Assembly (NCBI GenBank): GCA_036346205.1
Contig: JARFJB010000527.1
Location: 62,001-126,000, forward strand
Source of the DNA: Vesta saturnalis
Lineage: Eukaryota > Arthropoda > Insecta > Coleoptera > Lampyridae
Reading direction: 5' to 3'
Length of the DNA: 64,000 nucleotides
In this document: piece after piece, positions 1 to 12,478 of the stretch
Position numbering within the stretch: position 1 is the first letter of the stretch
Layout: the number at the start of each line of letters is the position of its first letter
Notes under the pieces: generated by a model
Databases searched by the model: none
The model's input: only the letters and a program-made list of their open reading frames with translations
Told to the model about the DNA's origin: nothing
Translations under genes and position numbers: made by a program

Positions 1-925
1 TGAAACAAATTCCTGCTTGGGATGGACATGTGGACCAGATTCAGGAATGTGGCAATCCGGTAGTTTAAACGATTATAGAAATACTTTAGGTTTACTATAT
101 AAAATGATGTAATATTTTAAAAAAAAAAATTAAAAAAAATAAAATACAATTATAATTTTTATGTGGTTTTAATTCATCTGAAAGTTACAAACAATTCCTA
201 TAACTATATATTATAAACTAAATCGTCAATATTGATCCATGATCTTTCTTGAGGGTTTGTGCAATTCATTGACGAGTTGTAATTTGGATATGGTCCACAA
301 TTTCTTTGAGTTGACTTGAATAGGAAAAATGAGTGTGGTCTCCAAGAAATTTTCAAGACCATATGTCCTACAGGCCGATCTTACCCGACATCGTCCGATC
401 GAAATGTAGTCGAAACCTGCAGGACCAATTCTAAACGAGTCATGGAAACAAGAAGAATGATAGGCTAATATCATGGTTATTGACTAAATTGTAAAAAAGC
501 GTGGGCTCATACAATAGTCATCCAGGATGTTTCAAATACAGATAACCGTTTCCCAAAACCGATGGCTGTTTCTCAACACAGGCTAAACTGAACTAGGTCA
601 AAACCTAAACATCTGGTCATGAGGGGTTAGAAATCCCAATTCGTGGGAAGGTTCAAGTACAATCTGAAAGTAGTTTTATATTATAGAAAAAGCTAATCAC
701 CTACTTTGGGGTAGTACTGATAGGTGGTAGTTTCTATAACCCCATACTTTGTGGGCTAGGGTAGCTTTCCAATGGGCTTATCATCTAGGGGTGCAATTCT
801 GACCCCGAGAAAAATAATGAATTCTGCACCGCTTTTGAGAAGAAGGATGATTATGTTTGAAAAAAGCTGGAATAAGAAGTAGTGTTGGAAACCCTGATTG
901 TTAGGGTTTAAAAGTCCCCATTGTG
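1..925. other. Unassigned noncoding sequence
   Basis: No coding region is recognised. Short open frames on both strands end quickly and resemble no known family. There is an A-rich stretch near 118-145, and a phrase near 545-580 loosely resembles the repeat units at 11.26-11.39 kb. It may be old transposon-derived DNA, but nothing supports an assignment. Confidence 0.4.

Positions 926-958
<33 letters not shown>
926..958. repeat. (TG)n microsatellite
   Basis: An uninterrupted run of alternating TG, about 33 bases. The open frame that crosses it on the minus strand (polyTH) is an artefact of the repeat. Confidence 0.95.
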
Positions 959-959
<1 letters not shown>

Positions 960-1879
960 ACAGTATACTCTTGATTAGCAGCAATGATGAAAGTAGTAGT
1001 ATGTAAGGTAGAAAGTACAGAAAAGCAGTAAGTGTGGAGGAGCGAAAGAAGAGGTTGGAGACGTTAATAAAACAAGTAAAAGAATAAAACTCGATTTGGA
1101 GTGTTATATAGTAAAACAAAAATGATGAAGCTGCGTATTAGCAATATGTAAAATAGTGTAGTAAAACATGAAATTTTGGGAAGGATGAGTTTAAATACAT
1201 ATTTTAAAGAAGAAGAATTTAAACGCTGCTGTGTGTTGTTATAAGTATCTCACAATTGTATTAGGTTTAAGTAACTGTATCATTAAAAATAAAGACTTTA
1301 AGCGTTGTGAATATGTTAAGTAGAGAGCACTAGTTTTCGGTATTCTCTTCTATAACCCATAATGGTTCCTTATTGGTTATGCATATCTAGGCGTGGTTCG
1401 ATAAACGTTTTATCGATATCCACCTTTACCGAAATCTCCCATAAGGAAATGGAACCCCTGCCGTACGTTGGGCTCAAAGAGGTAAATTGGCCTATATACA
1501 ACATATAAAAGAAGATTTATTGGAAAAGATCAATGACAAAATGATCCCTAAATAAAAAGCAATTTACTGGTTTTAATGCAGATCGTTATTGTTTTTAATC
1601 ATTAAATGATATTTATGCATATGTGAACTAAAATTTATTAGTAAAGCGTTATAATGAAAAATAAAATGACTTTCCTTTGTATAAGGAGAGCGAATTTAAT
1701 TGATGGAAAATGGTATAAATATACTTAAATAATTTTTCAATTTGAATTTCGTTTCTTAGCATTACCACCTCAACACGGCAGGTGTAGTGTATCAAAATGA
1801 AGCTAGTGGTGATAAATATGTGTGGTAAAAACAGTGCATAGTAGTTAGTATAGGACCGGTTCTGGACCAGTTCAAGGCC
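959..1879. other. Unassigned noncoding sequence
   Basis: AT-rich DNA without a recognisable gene or repeat. The last 35 bases (about 1846-1880) have a partial inverted match near 3,095-3,120 inside the right arm of the neighbouring inverted repeat, so the repeat unit may begin slightly earlier than marked. Confidence 0.4.
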
Positions 1880-2464
1880 ACATTTTTTCCACATTTTTTA
1901 GTTCTGAGAATTTTGAACTGCTATATTTTGCGCTAATATATTAGGCCTATATAAAAATTCAGAATTTTTGAGTAAAGGACTAGTGATTTAGAAATAAATA
2001 TAGATATAAATTTATAAATGTACGCAAGTTTCAACCTTTACACACACACACACAATACACATATAAAATGTTGACTTATACATGTCGTAGTAGTTATTAT
2101 TCTAAATTAAGGTCGCTCGCCCTCTGGTGGTGAAAACGTAAGCTTTTCATTTTAATTTGAAACTGCTATGTGTTGCGCTGTTCTTGTTTAGTATACATGC
2201 AAAAAAAAATTGGAATTTTGGGTAAAGGACTAAAGTGTTATGATTTATTCATTTGTGCAAGTTTCAACTTTTCTGTACATACTAACTACAAACTTTGTTG
2301 TTAATAATAATTGAAAATTTTTTTCACATTTTTTTAGTTTCGAGAATTTTGATTGCTATCTTTTGCGCTCTTATCTGTTTAGTCACATGCCAAAATTGAA
2401 TTTTGGGTAAAGGATTAGTGATTTATAAATAAATATAAATATAAATGTACGCAATATTCAATTT
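1880..2464 (+). repeat. Left arm of long inverted repeat 1
   Basis: This arm pairs with 2719-3330 in reverse complement along nearly its whole length. Inside it, a shorter module recurs three times (near 1,900, 2,150 and 2,335), each with a TGCTAT-n-TTGCGCT core followed by GGGTAAAGGA or GAGTAAAGGA. The phrase CCCTCTGGTGGTG near 2,119 resembles the CCATCTAGTGG phrases in the dispersed repeat elsewhere in the window. No protein is encoded. Confidence 0.9.
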
Positions 2465-2718
2465 TAATGACTAAAACTTATATTACAAAGAAAGAAAAGG
2501 TGAATAACATTATGTTATATGAAATGTATAAGTCAGAAAAATTTTATGTGTGTATTTTAAAATAAGTAAATATACTTTTATCATATCAGATTAATTTTTA
2601 ACTCAAAAATTTTGAATTTTTGTATATAGGTTGAATAACTAACAGCGCAAAGGATAGCAGTAAAATAAATTCAGAATTTAAAAAAATTCAAAACAAATAG
2701 TCTTGTGAAAATAGTACA
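2465..2718. other. Loop between the arms of inverted repeat 1
   Basis: About 250 AT-rich bases separate the arms. One further degenerate copy of the internal module lies near 2,600-2,670 in the orientation of the right arm (AACAGCGCAAAGGATAGCAG). No coding sequence. Confidence 0.7.
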
Positions 2719-3330
2719 TAAAGGTTGAATATTGCGTACATTTATATTTATATTTATTTATAAATCACTAATCCTTTACCCAAAAATTCCAATTTTTGGC
2801 ATGTGGACTAAACAGATAAGAGCGCAAAAGATAGCAATCCAAAAATTCTCGAAACTAAAAAAATGTGAAAAAAAAAATTTCAATTATTATTAACAACAAA
2901 GTTTGTAGTTAGTATGTACAGAAAAGTTGAAACTTGCACAAATGAATAAATCATAACACTTTAGTCCTTTACCCAAAAATTCCAATTTTTTGCATGTATA
3001 CTAAACAAAGAACAGCGCAACACATAGCAGTTTCAAATTCCAAAAATATGAAAAGCTTACGTTTTTCACCACCAGAGGGCGAGCGACCTTGAACTGGTCC
3101 AGAATCGGTCTAGTATAACTACTACGAATGTATAAGTCAGCATTTATGTGTTGTGTGTGTGTGTGTGTAAAGGTTGAAACTTGCGTACATTTATAAATTT
3201 ATATCATATTTATTTCTAAATCACTAGTCCTTTACTCAAAAATTCTGAATTTTCGTATATAGGCCTAATATATTAGAGCGCAAAATATAGCAGTTCAAAA
3301 ATTCTCAGAACTAAAAAAATAAAAAAATGT
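2719..3330 (-). repeat. Right arm of long inverted repeat 1
   Basis: Reverse complement of 1880-2464, carrying the same three internal modules in opposite order. Small indels separate the arms, including a fuller version of the segment around 3,095-3,125 and a (GT)n stretch that mirrors the (CA)n stretch near 2,041. The arms could pair into a hairpin of about 600 bp if transcribed. Confidence 0.9.
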
Positions 3331-3333
3331 TCT

Positions 3334-3467
3334 CAAGTGTGTAGGTGATAGTGTGTAGTGTGTGAGTGTGTGAGTGTTTGAGTGTATATAAGTGTGTGAG
3401 TGTGGAGTGTGTGAGTGTGAGTGTGTGTGTGTGATGTGAGTGTGTGAGTGTAAGTGTATGTGTAAGT

Positions 3468-3506
<39 letters not shown>

Positions 3507-3608
3507 GTGTGAGTGTGTGTATGTGGATGTATGAGTGTGAGTGTGTGTGTCAAGTGTGATGTCACTGTGTGTGTGTGATGTATGTGTGTGTTGTGAGAGT
3601 GTGTATTG
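3334..3608. repeat. GTGTGA/GTGTGTGAGT complex microsatellite
   Basis: Irregular tandem GTGTGA, GTGAGT and GTGT units. It abuts the right arm of inverted repeat 1. Long open frames on the minus strand (Thr/His/Leu-rich) are purely repeat-encoded. Confidence 0.95.
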
Positions 3609-3639
3609 TTTGTTTTTGACGTTGTGGCCTATTTCTAGG

Positions 3640-3800
3640 ACTAAGGAATGTTTTCTGTGAGTTGTGTGGTGCCTAGTTGTATATTTTAAAAATAGTTGAA
3701 GAATATTAATGATTGTGTATGGAAGACTTGGAATTTGAAATAATGTTCTAATAAGGAGGACCGTAACTTGAACTTGCTCTGAGTCATGATTATGTGTCAG
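3640..3800 (+). repeat. Dispersed GGGCCC-box repeat, degenerate copy
   Basis: It contains a GAATGTTTTCTGTGA phrase, a GTGGTGCCTAGTTGTATATTTT phrase and then GAAATAATGTTCTAATAAGGAGG. The same phrases recur in the same order at 6,385-6,610 and, with variations, at 14.65-15.48 kb and 41.0-41.37 kb. This looks like an old copy of a noncoding interspersed repeat. Confidence 0.6.
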
Positions 3801-6380
3801 GTTGCGTTGACGCACCCTGTATGTAGGATGTTATAATGACGTGTATTACGTGTTTTGAGTGAGTGTATTGAGTTTGAACGAAAAAAATTTTTTGTGTATA
3901 TGCATAATGTATGTGGTGTATGATACGCCACTGGAAATTTAGGAGAAATATAATTCTGTATGTAGATACGTGTATTTGAATATTATAGAGACTTTAGTGT
4001 TGGAATAATTAGATTCTGATGAATGTAAATGTGAAGAGAAATTTGTCGATGGGACGATAATGCTTTCCACTGTATCGCTACTGTTTTGCTGCTGATAAGA
4101 ATGGAATGTTGAAGATAAATGAGTAATCTTGGTCAGAAGATGTGAATAAGTGTAGAATGTTTTAGAAAATATGTAGAGAAAGATTGGGTATGTTTAAGTG
4201 TTAATTTCGGTTTTGTAATGTTGTGCAATTGTTTTGAGAATATGTATGTATATGGATTTGAGACCTTAGACGGTACTTATTTTGCAAATGTTGCGGAAGC
4301 AGATCGAGCGCAGTTGGAGATAAATGTTAAAAGTTGTGTAATGGTCCAGAGTGGCTACTGAATGAATGTGGTGACGAAAAATGATTTCTTCATGAAGTAA
4401 TTGTAAAATTTGTAAGAACAAATATGGCGATGTATTGTAATTACACGCGTGCTTGTATAGAGGGTAGCATCTTGAACTATGAAATTTTGAATGAATACTA
4501 TTGGAGAATATAACGCGGAAGGAAGACATGTTTAAAGATGGATGACTGAAGTTATAAATAGGAAAGTCAGAGATTGACGAGTTAGTTAGTTAGTTAAGTT
4601 GGGTTGGTTAGCTTTTGGCTTTTGGTGAGAGACGCACGCGAGGTAGTGTGATATAGAATGGGATGATGTTGGAGTATTTGTGAATTTTAATGAGGCAGTA
4701 ATTGTTTAAACAACTGCGTAACCCGAACCGGGGATGAATCGTAAAGACATTCATAAATAAAACGATAATAAAATTGAGATTGAAGATAAAATTAGTTTGT
4801 TTATTTTCAAGAAAGTAAAAAGTGCGTAAGCAGATTTATAAAAAAGTTAACAGTTATTATGTTAGTGTTAAGGTAGCGCGTGTTCTTGTAACGAGATTCA
4901 GTAAAAGTATTTATGGGACCACCTGTTAAGTGAACGAAGTGTTCGTTGTATATTAAGCCAATGTTAAGTAACGTTATATGACATTGAAAGTTTATTTGTA
5001 TAAGGGTTGCTAAATTTTCTTTTTAAGAGGCAACCATTTACCGTTATTACATGTTTGTGGAGTAATAACCTGCATAGTGAACTATTGAGTGCACAGAGGA
5101 ATAAGTTTTGTTGAGCATTTGTAATGTGCTTCAGGCAATTTAAGGATTACAAATGGACTACAAATATTGATTTACGGAAAGAAGAAAGAAAAAGGATTAA
5201 TGGACAATTTTAAGTAAGAAATTAGATTTAAGAATTTTAAGAACTCATTTAAGCCCGATTATCTTTTGTTAGTTTATTTGCGTATTGTTGTTAAATATTA
5301 ATTAGTTTTGAAAGCGAGAGATAATCGTTCTTGAGTCTTATTATATGGTTTGTTTTAGTAGTAAGAATGCAAAAGTGGTATTTGGTGGTTTAACTTCAAC
5401 CACGCTGATGTAATTTATGTAAATATTTGTTTTTGTTTTATTTTGTACAGGACAATATTGTATTTACCGTTGATTGTTATTCTGTTGTTTATTTAACCAG
5501 GTATGAAACACAGTTGTAACATTTACTTAATTGGTGATCTTGTTTTGACAATTTTAAAAGTAAGCTTTGCATATTTTAATTTTCAGATTTAAGGAACAAC
5601 CTGAAAGTTTATATTTGCCAGGTTGATTGCAAAATTTTCATGTTAGTTTCATTAGCGCAATGCACAATTAACGGATCAGCTGTTAGTTTAAATTTCATTA
5701 AGTATAACTAAAAAGTTGGAGTTTTGAAATCTTAAATTTTTACGAATGTCAATACGATTCAGAGTGTTTTATAAAAAAGTAAATTAAATTTAAAAGATAT
5801 CGTTCATGTTAAGAATTTTAAAAATTAATTACTGTTCATGGAATGAATTTGAGTGATAATTTTATTTTGGAAGTTTTGGTATACGAGGTGTATTCAAAAG
5901 TTTTAATAACCTGGGTAGTACTAAATTTATTTGAGTTTGAGTTGAATTGTTTGGGACGAGTGTTTGTTTTAGAACCTTCGTATAGAGTTTACTGAGTAAG
6001 CACAATCCTACTTTCCACAATCAAGTAGGGTTAATTAACATCCAGCTTAAGACAATTATTTTAGCAAAGTTTCGATTGTGGTGGCGCCTAGAGACATATT
6101 TTCCCGGACTGAGCTGTTTGAATGTAGGTGTAAGGTGTTTGAGCATATTAATCATTCATTTTACTTATTATTTCGACCACGCCCATCTCCCTGTTAGCTG
6201 GCTTGGCAACCCGCTTACATTAATGAGCATGCACGACGCCTAGTGCGGTTTGGACGTAAAAATCGGCTGTGCCAAAAAATTTGAACATGTTCTAATGGTC
6301 ACATTTCATAACAACCACAGGCCTCGAACTTGTTTTCATTTTGTTGTCTCTCTTAAAGTCTTTGGCACCATCTACGTCTA
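3801..6380. other. Unassigned noncoding sequence
   Basis: About 2.6 kb of AT-rich DNA. Short minus-strand open frames (for example 4266-4529) show no domain or motif known to me. No tRNA, repeat array or transposon terminus was recognised. Intronic or intergenic status cannot be decided. Confidence 0.4.
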
Positions 6381-6610
6381 ACGAATGTTTTCTGTAATAG
6401 AGGTTGTTCGTGGCACTACCTAGTAGTATATGTTAAAAGTATAACTGTTATGGCGGGGCAATTTGAAATAATGTTGTAATAATGTTATATATCTCATAAT
6501 ACAGTGTTAGAACTCTTAAACGTGTCATAGTCTTGCTACTGCAGTGGTCCCTTGCGTGTTTGTAGCACCATCTAGTTGTATATTTTGTAAAAAACTAATT
6601 GTAGATTTAA
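6381..6610 (+). repeat. Dispersed GGGCCC-box repeat copy
   Basis: It carries ACGAATGTTTTCTGTAATAG, a GTGGCACTACCTAGTAGTATAT phrase, GAAATAATGTTGTAATAATG and, further on, TTGTAGCACCATCTAGTTG. It shares this order with the other copies of the family and lies opposite in orientation to the tandem copies at 14.65-15.48 kb. Confidence 0.7.
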
Positions 6611-6985
6611 TAATAATAATGATAATGCCTTTTATTAAGTTACATTTGCAACGAATGAAATACTTGGAAGATAGAAAACAATAATACAATAAAATAAAGT
6701 AATTCAACATAATTCTCTGAAGTTCAGTTGATGCGGACATAAGCTCACCACACTGCTCTTGCACTTAACCCATCAACCAAATTTAGAATTAATTGTCTGT
6801 AACAGAAAAGTCGTTAAGTAGTTAAACAGTTCAAACATATACGTACAAACGTGAAAGTAAGTAAAGTAAGATGACAGATACAATTTGTAATGGATATTGT
6901 TTCCCAAATACATTGCTTGTCAAATGTGATCTGGTGTATACATTTTGACTAACGCTTTAATATTTACAAAATTCTGGGAACGTGA

Positions 6986-9500
<2,515 letters not shown>

Positions 9501-9571
<71 letters not shown>
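9501..9571. repeat. (AT)n microsatellite
   Basis: About 71 bases of pure AT followed by a short AATATTATT run. Confidence 0.97.
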
Positions 9572-9577
<6 letters not shown>

Positions 9578-9931
9578 TTATTATTATGAGCAATATTAAT
9601 TTCACACGTTGCATGGTAAGGAGGCTTAATTAATAATGAAAATCATGGATTATAACTAAACGTAATTATTGTATACAAATAAGATGGTATCTTAGAGGTA
9701 ATTATGTTATGGTACAAAATAGCAGAATCAACATAATTATCTTCTATTGTACATATTTAACCAATTTAATTATTTCGGCTTGTGCGAAATATGTCAAACT
9801 TTCTTATACCAGAAATTAATCAAGCAAGAATTTTGAATTCTTGGATTCGATATTGATCATTGACGTCTAAACAGGAATCATACAAGCAATCAATAATTAA
9901 ATTGAGAAAAGAACTAAAGATTTTCTCAAAA

Positions 9932-10378
9932 TTATATCTTAATATATTGACTCAGACAGTGGCGATTATTAAAAATCAACTTTAGGTTAACGCATGGTCT
10001 ACTGATTATAATTCCTGTTAACAACCTACCATTGAAACATGAGTCTAGGGGGTACCAACGTAATTCATGCATACCTTTTTTATTGACAATTCCACTACCA
10101 ACTTTCCCTGAAGCGTTCTTTAACCGTCTCAATCTAACCAGATAGCACTTGAGCAATGCTAAATTGCTCTCAAGCTTAAGCAAGCTTTCATTGGTCTCAT
10201 AATAAATTTTATGTTTAATTATATCTTGCAATAGCTTGATATTGGTGTTAACTATACGGATGTGCCTGGCAAATTCCTTTTTTGTTTTCAATAAGGGAAC
10301 AATGCGCTTTGTTAAATTAACCATCTCACTACTACTTGGCATACTCATAGCTAGCAATATGAAGCACACACGTAACAA
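9932..10378 (-). CDS. Unidentified 148-aa protein, possibly secreted
   Basis: I do not recognise this protein. It begins MLRVCFILLAMSMPSSSE, which could be a short signal peptide. Next comes a Lys/Leu-rich, probably helical stretch (about residues 20-95, with RIVPLLKTKKEFARHIRI and LLKLESNLALLKCYLVRLRR), then a Gly/Lys turn and a C-terminal segment with two cysteines (about residues 113 and 129). The ATG at 10,378 is the first in frame. A TATA box and TCAGT initiator lie 233-265 bases upstream with canonical spacing, and a repeated leader lies between them. A GGTATGC sequence near 10,068 could be a splice donor, so the true C-terminus may differ. It points away from the Polinton-like block 1.4 kb further on; membership in that element is possible but unsupported by sequence. 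Confidence 0.45.
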   Translation of the reverse strand: MLRVCFILLAMSMPSSSEMVNLTKRIVPLLKTKKEFARHIRIVNTNIKLLQDIIKHKIYYETNESLLKLESNLALLKCYLVRLRRLKNASGKVGSGIVNKKGMHELRWYPLDSCFNGRLLTGIIISRPCVNLKLIFNNRHCLSQYIKI

Positions 10379-10380
10379 TG

Positions 10381-10600
10381 AACTTTTAACAAATTGCTCT
10401 TCACAACGGTTCTAGTCGCGATTGTAAAAATATGATGCACAGACAGATTAAGCAATAATAGTTACTCTTTACGTTTAACAAATTGCTCTCGGTTTACAAT
10501 AAAACTTCTAGTCACGATTGTAAAATATGATGCACACACTAGTGATTAAGTAATAATAGTTGCTTTTTACTTTAGGTAATTTGTTGTTGTGACGATTGTA
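10381..10600 (-). repeat. Tandemly repeated leader, about 92-bp unit
   Basis: Two and a half copies of a unit containing AACAAATTGCTC, then CTAGTCRCGATTGTAAAA and ATATGATGCACA, start near 10,387, 10,478 and (degenerate) 10,575. It lies between the predicted transcription start and the ATG of the minus-strand ORF, so it would form the 5' leader. Confidence 0.8.
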
Positions 10601-10604
10601 ATGT

Positions 10605-10643
10605 ATCGACTGACGTTGGGACTGTTCTTTATCTACTTATATA
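10605..10643 (-). promoter_or_regulatory. Arthropod-type core promoter (TATA box plus TCAGT initiator)
   Basis: On the minus strand TATATAAG occupies 10643-10636 and TCAGTC starts 31 bases downstream, placing the initiator A at about 10,611. TATA with an arthropod TCAGT initiator at about -31/-30 is the standard insect layout. It faces the ORF at 9932-10378. The assignment rests on sequence and spacing only. Confidence 0.6.
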
Positions 10644-10689
10644 GAGATAAGTTCGGGTAAGGTCGGATAAGTTCGGATCACCTTTTCCG

Positions 10690-11240
10690 AAGCTACGACT
10701 CAGCAATGAATCGTCTTTGTTCTCTCACCTTGAAAATTGTAAGCATAGACTTTGAAGCGTTGACAATGGATCACCTTTGTTCTTGAAAGAGATGTATTCA
10801 GAATCTATTTTTATAAATCAACCAGAACAATAGATCGTGTTTGTTCATTTCTCAAAGGTGTGACCTTGAAAATTGTAAGCATAGACTTTGAACCGTCGAC
10901 AATGCATCATCTTTGTTCTTGATTTCTCAGAATTTTAGAAGCTATGACTCATCCATAACAATAGATCGTCTTTGTTCTCTCATGTGGCCTTGAAAATGAT
11001 AAGCATAGACTTTGAAGCGTTGACAATGTACCGCCTTTGTGCTTGATTTCCTAGAATTGAGATGTATTTAGATAACAATCTATTTTTTATAACTCAACCA
11101 GAACAATGAATCGTCTTTGTTCTCTCACCTTGAAAATTGTAAGCATATACTTTGAACCGTCGGCTTGAACAATGCATCGTCTTTGTTCTTGATTTCCTAG
11201 AATTGGGATGTATTAACTCGACCTGAACAATAGATCGCAT
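10690..11240. repeat. Tandem repeat, roughly 100-160-bp units
   Basis: About four to five irregular copies of a unit with ACAATGAATCGTCTTTGTTC, CACCTTGAAAATTGTAAGC and ATAGACTTTGAA followed by CGTYGACAATG. Copies differ by indels. One copy carries an exact TGACCTTGA at 10861-10869; others have CACCTTGAA or GGCCTTGAA at the same place. No protein is encoded. Confidence 0.85.
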
Positions 11241-11261
11241 TCTCCTATGGGAGAAACGGTT

Positions 11262-11385
11262 GCGAAACAGCTATCTGTTTTGGGAAACGGACCCCCTGTT
11301 TTAGGAAACGGCTACCTGTTTATAGGAAACGGCTACCTGTTTTAGGAAACGGCTACCTGTTTAGGGGAACGGCCACCTGTTTAGA
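11262..11385. repeat. 22-23-bp tandem repeat, about six copies
   Basis: The unit is close to AGGAAACGGCTACCTGTTTT, with minor changes such as GAACGGCCACC. It follows the larger tandem repeat without a gap. Not CRISPR: the units are contiguous with no spacers, and the genome is eukaryotic. Confidence 0.9.
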
Positions 11386-11492
11386 CCACTTGAGGGCACT
11401 GGGAGGCGTGGCTTTGAAACATGCATAGACTTGCTTGAGACTGAGGGCAATGACTTTGAGGATACAGCTGTGTACCTACCACGTGGCCGAGG

Positions 11493-11556
11493 TGACCTTG
11501 AAGATGATGACCTTGATAAACCGTGTACTTGGACGTAGGCAATGTGATGACCTTGA
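11493..11556. promoter_or_regulatory. Cluster of three exact TGACCTTGA motifs
   Basis: Exact copies lie at 11493-11501, 11508-11516 and 11548-11556. The reverse complement TCAAGGTCA is the extended half-site recognised by monomeric nuclear receptors of the FTZ-F1/ERR type. The cluster is about 185 bases upstream of the capsid gene block. Binding is not shown; the motif also occurs in the tandem repeats at 10.86 and 40.69-40.80 kb, so it may simply be repeat sequence. Confidence 0.4.
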
Positions 11557-11740
11557 GCAGAAACACTGTAGAAAAGTATAGTAGAAAAGTGGCCCAGAAC
11601 CGCTATAGCTATACTACTAAGTCGATAAGATGTTAGAACAGATGGGTCGTGGCCGACATATACAATACAAGTCAAGTGGCGCGGATACAGTGACAAATTT
11701 AATAGTTGGGCGTTAGCGTCGAAGGTGAGGGATGATAAAA

Positions 11741-12180
11741 ATGGAATTTTATCCTACCTTATTGAGTAATAGTTCTATGACGTCAAGTTTTATTACGCAG
11801 CTACCTAATGGAATAAGATTAACGGATGAGTTGTAGGCATATAGGAAATTCAGTACCTATCTTTGTTATTTTGTCGCTGTAAGCACAACAGAAAATTTAA
11901 CTTATTATAGAACTGCGCCACCTACAGGAGAAGAGGACGTGCTAAAAGCGATATTAAAAAAGCTGCATCATATTTTCAACACGATAGTGAAAAAATCAGT
12001 TATATTGAAGACGGCTGGTATGTGTTACGTTTCGCTTCGGGGTATTATGCCAACATAGAAGAAATTACCAACGAGCTAAATAACCACCAGCTAATAAGTA
12101 GATTGTTAACGATCGAATACCATAATCTATCTAAGCACGTCACTACGAAATTAAAAACAGCGCTCTCACTATTTGAATTC
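11741..12180 (+). pseudogene. Polinton-like minor capsid (penton-like) protein, broken
   Basis: An ATG at 11,741 opens MEFYPTLLSNSSM and runs 31 codons to a TAG at 11,834. The reading resumes in another frame from about 11,905 with RRRGRAKSDIKKAASYF and then GWYVLRFASGYYANIEEI. The N-terminal phrase and the GYYxxxEEITxELN stretch resemble the single-jelly-roll minor capsid proteins of insect Polintons/adintoviruses. Such proteins form pentons at the capsid vertices. The gene is much shorter than a full penton, so sequence between the two parts is probably deleted. The same frame runs into the pX-like segment, suggesting a deletion fusion. The position just upstream of the major capsid gene fits the assignment. 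This is an old genomic remnant, not a working gene. Confidence 0.5.
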
Positions 12181-12456
12181 TCACTGCGTTTAGGAAGCTG
12201 GGTAGACGGTATATTTAGAAGTATAATACTGTTATTTAAGTCTGGTGCAAAGGTTATTGGAAAAGAATCTCTCAGAACGGAGGCCAATATTCTTGGTGAC
12301 GTCATAGATGTTCGACCTGTTACGGAAGAATGCTTATATGTAAGCCGATGAAAAAATCGATAAAACGATGGAGGATTCGGGCTTTAAAAGAATACGTTCG
12401 TCCGATAATAATCAGTCTCTTCCGAAAGCAGCTAAGGAAAACCTACTTACGACGAT
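12181..12456 (+). pseudogene. Polinton pX-like core/minor capsid peptide, broken
   Basis: From about 12,190 the frame reads GSWVDGIFRSIILLFKSG followed by AKVIGKESLRTEANILGDVI. This is the amphipathic, Gly/Lys-rich pattern of the adenovirus pX-like peptides of Polintons (short runs of hydrophobic residues, SGAK and GKE, NILGDVI). The frame stops at 12,349-12,351. A second frame carries a basic tail (GFKRIRSS near 12,375-12,400) as expected for the C-terminus, implying one frameshift. In relatives this peptide binds DNA or lines the capsid interior. It sits 20-100 bases before the major capsid ATG. Confidence 0.5.
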
Positions 12457-12478
12457 ATATTTTCAAATAAAAATAATA

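Noticed and set aside
226..474. 82-aa minus-strand open frame
   Set aside because: No recognisable motif and no promoter or repeat support.
3311..3815. 84- and 160-aa His/Thr-rich open frames on the minus strand
   Set aside because: Encoded by GTGTGA-type repeats; composition follows the microsatellite and there are no coding features outside it.
4266..4529. 87-aa minus-strand open frame
   Set aside because: No family resemblance; average composition for AT-rich random frames.
10690..11385. Possible CRISPR or telomeric repeat
   Set aside because: Irregular tandem units without spacers; not the TTAGG repeat of insect telomeres, which was not seen in the window.
11361..11696. 111-aa minus-strand open frame
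   Set aside because: It overlaps tandem repeats and the TGACCTTGA cluster; the Ser/Arg/Pro-rich translation reflects these.
12045..12305. 86-aa minus-strand frame opposite the pX-like gene
   Set aside because: Shadow of the plus-strand capsid block.
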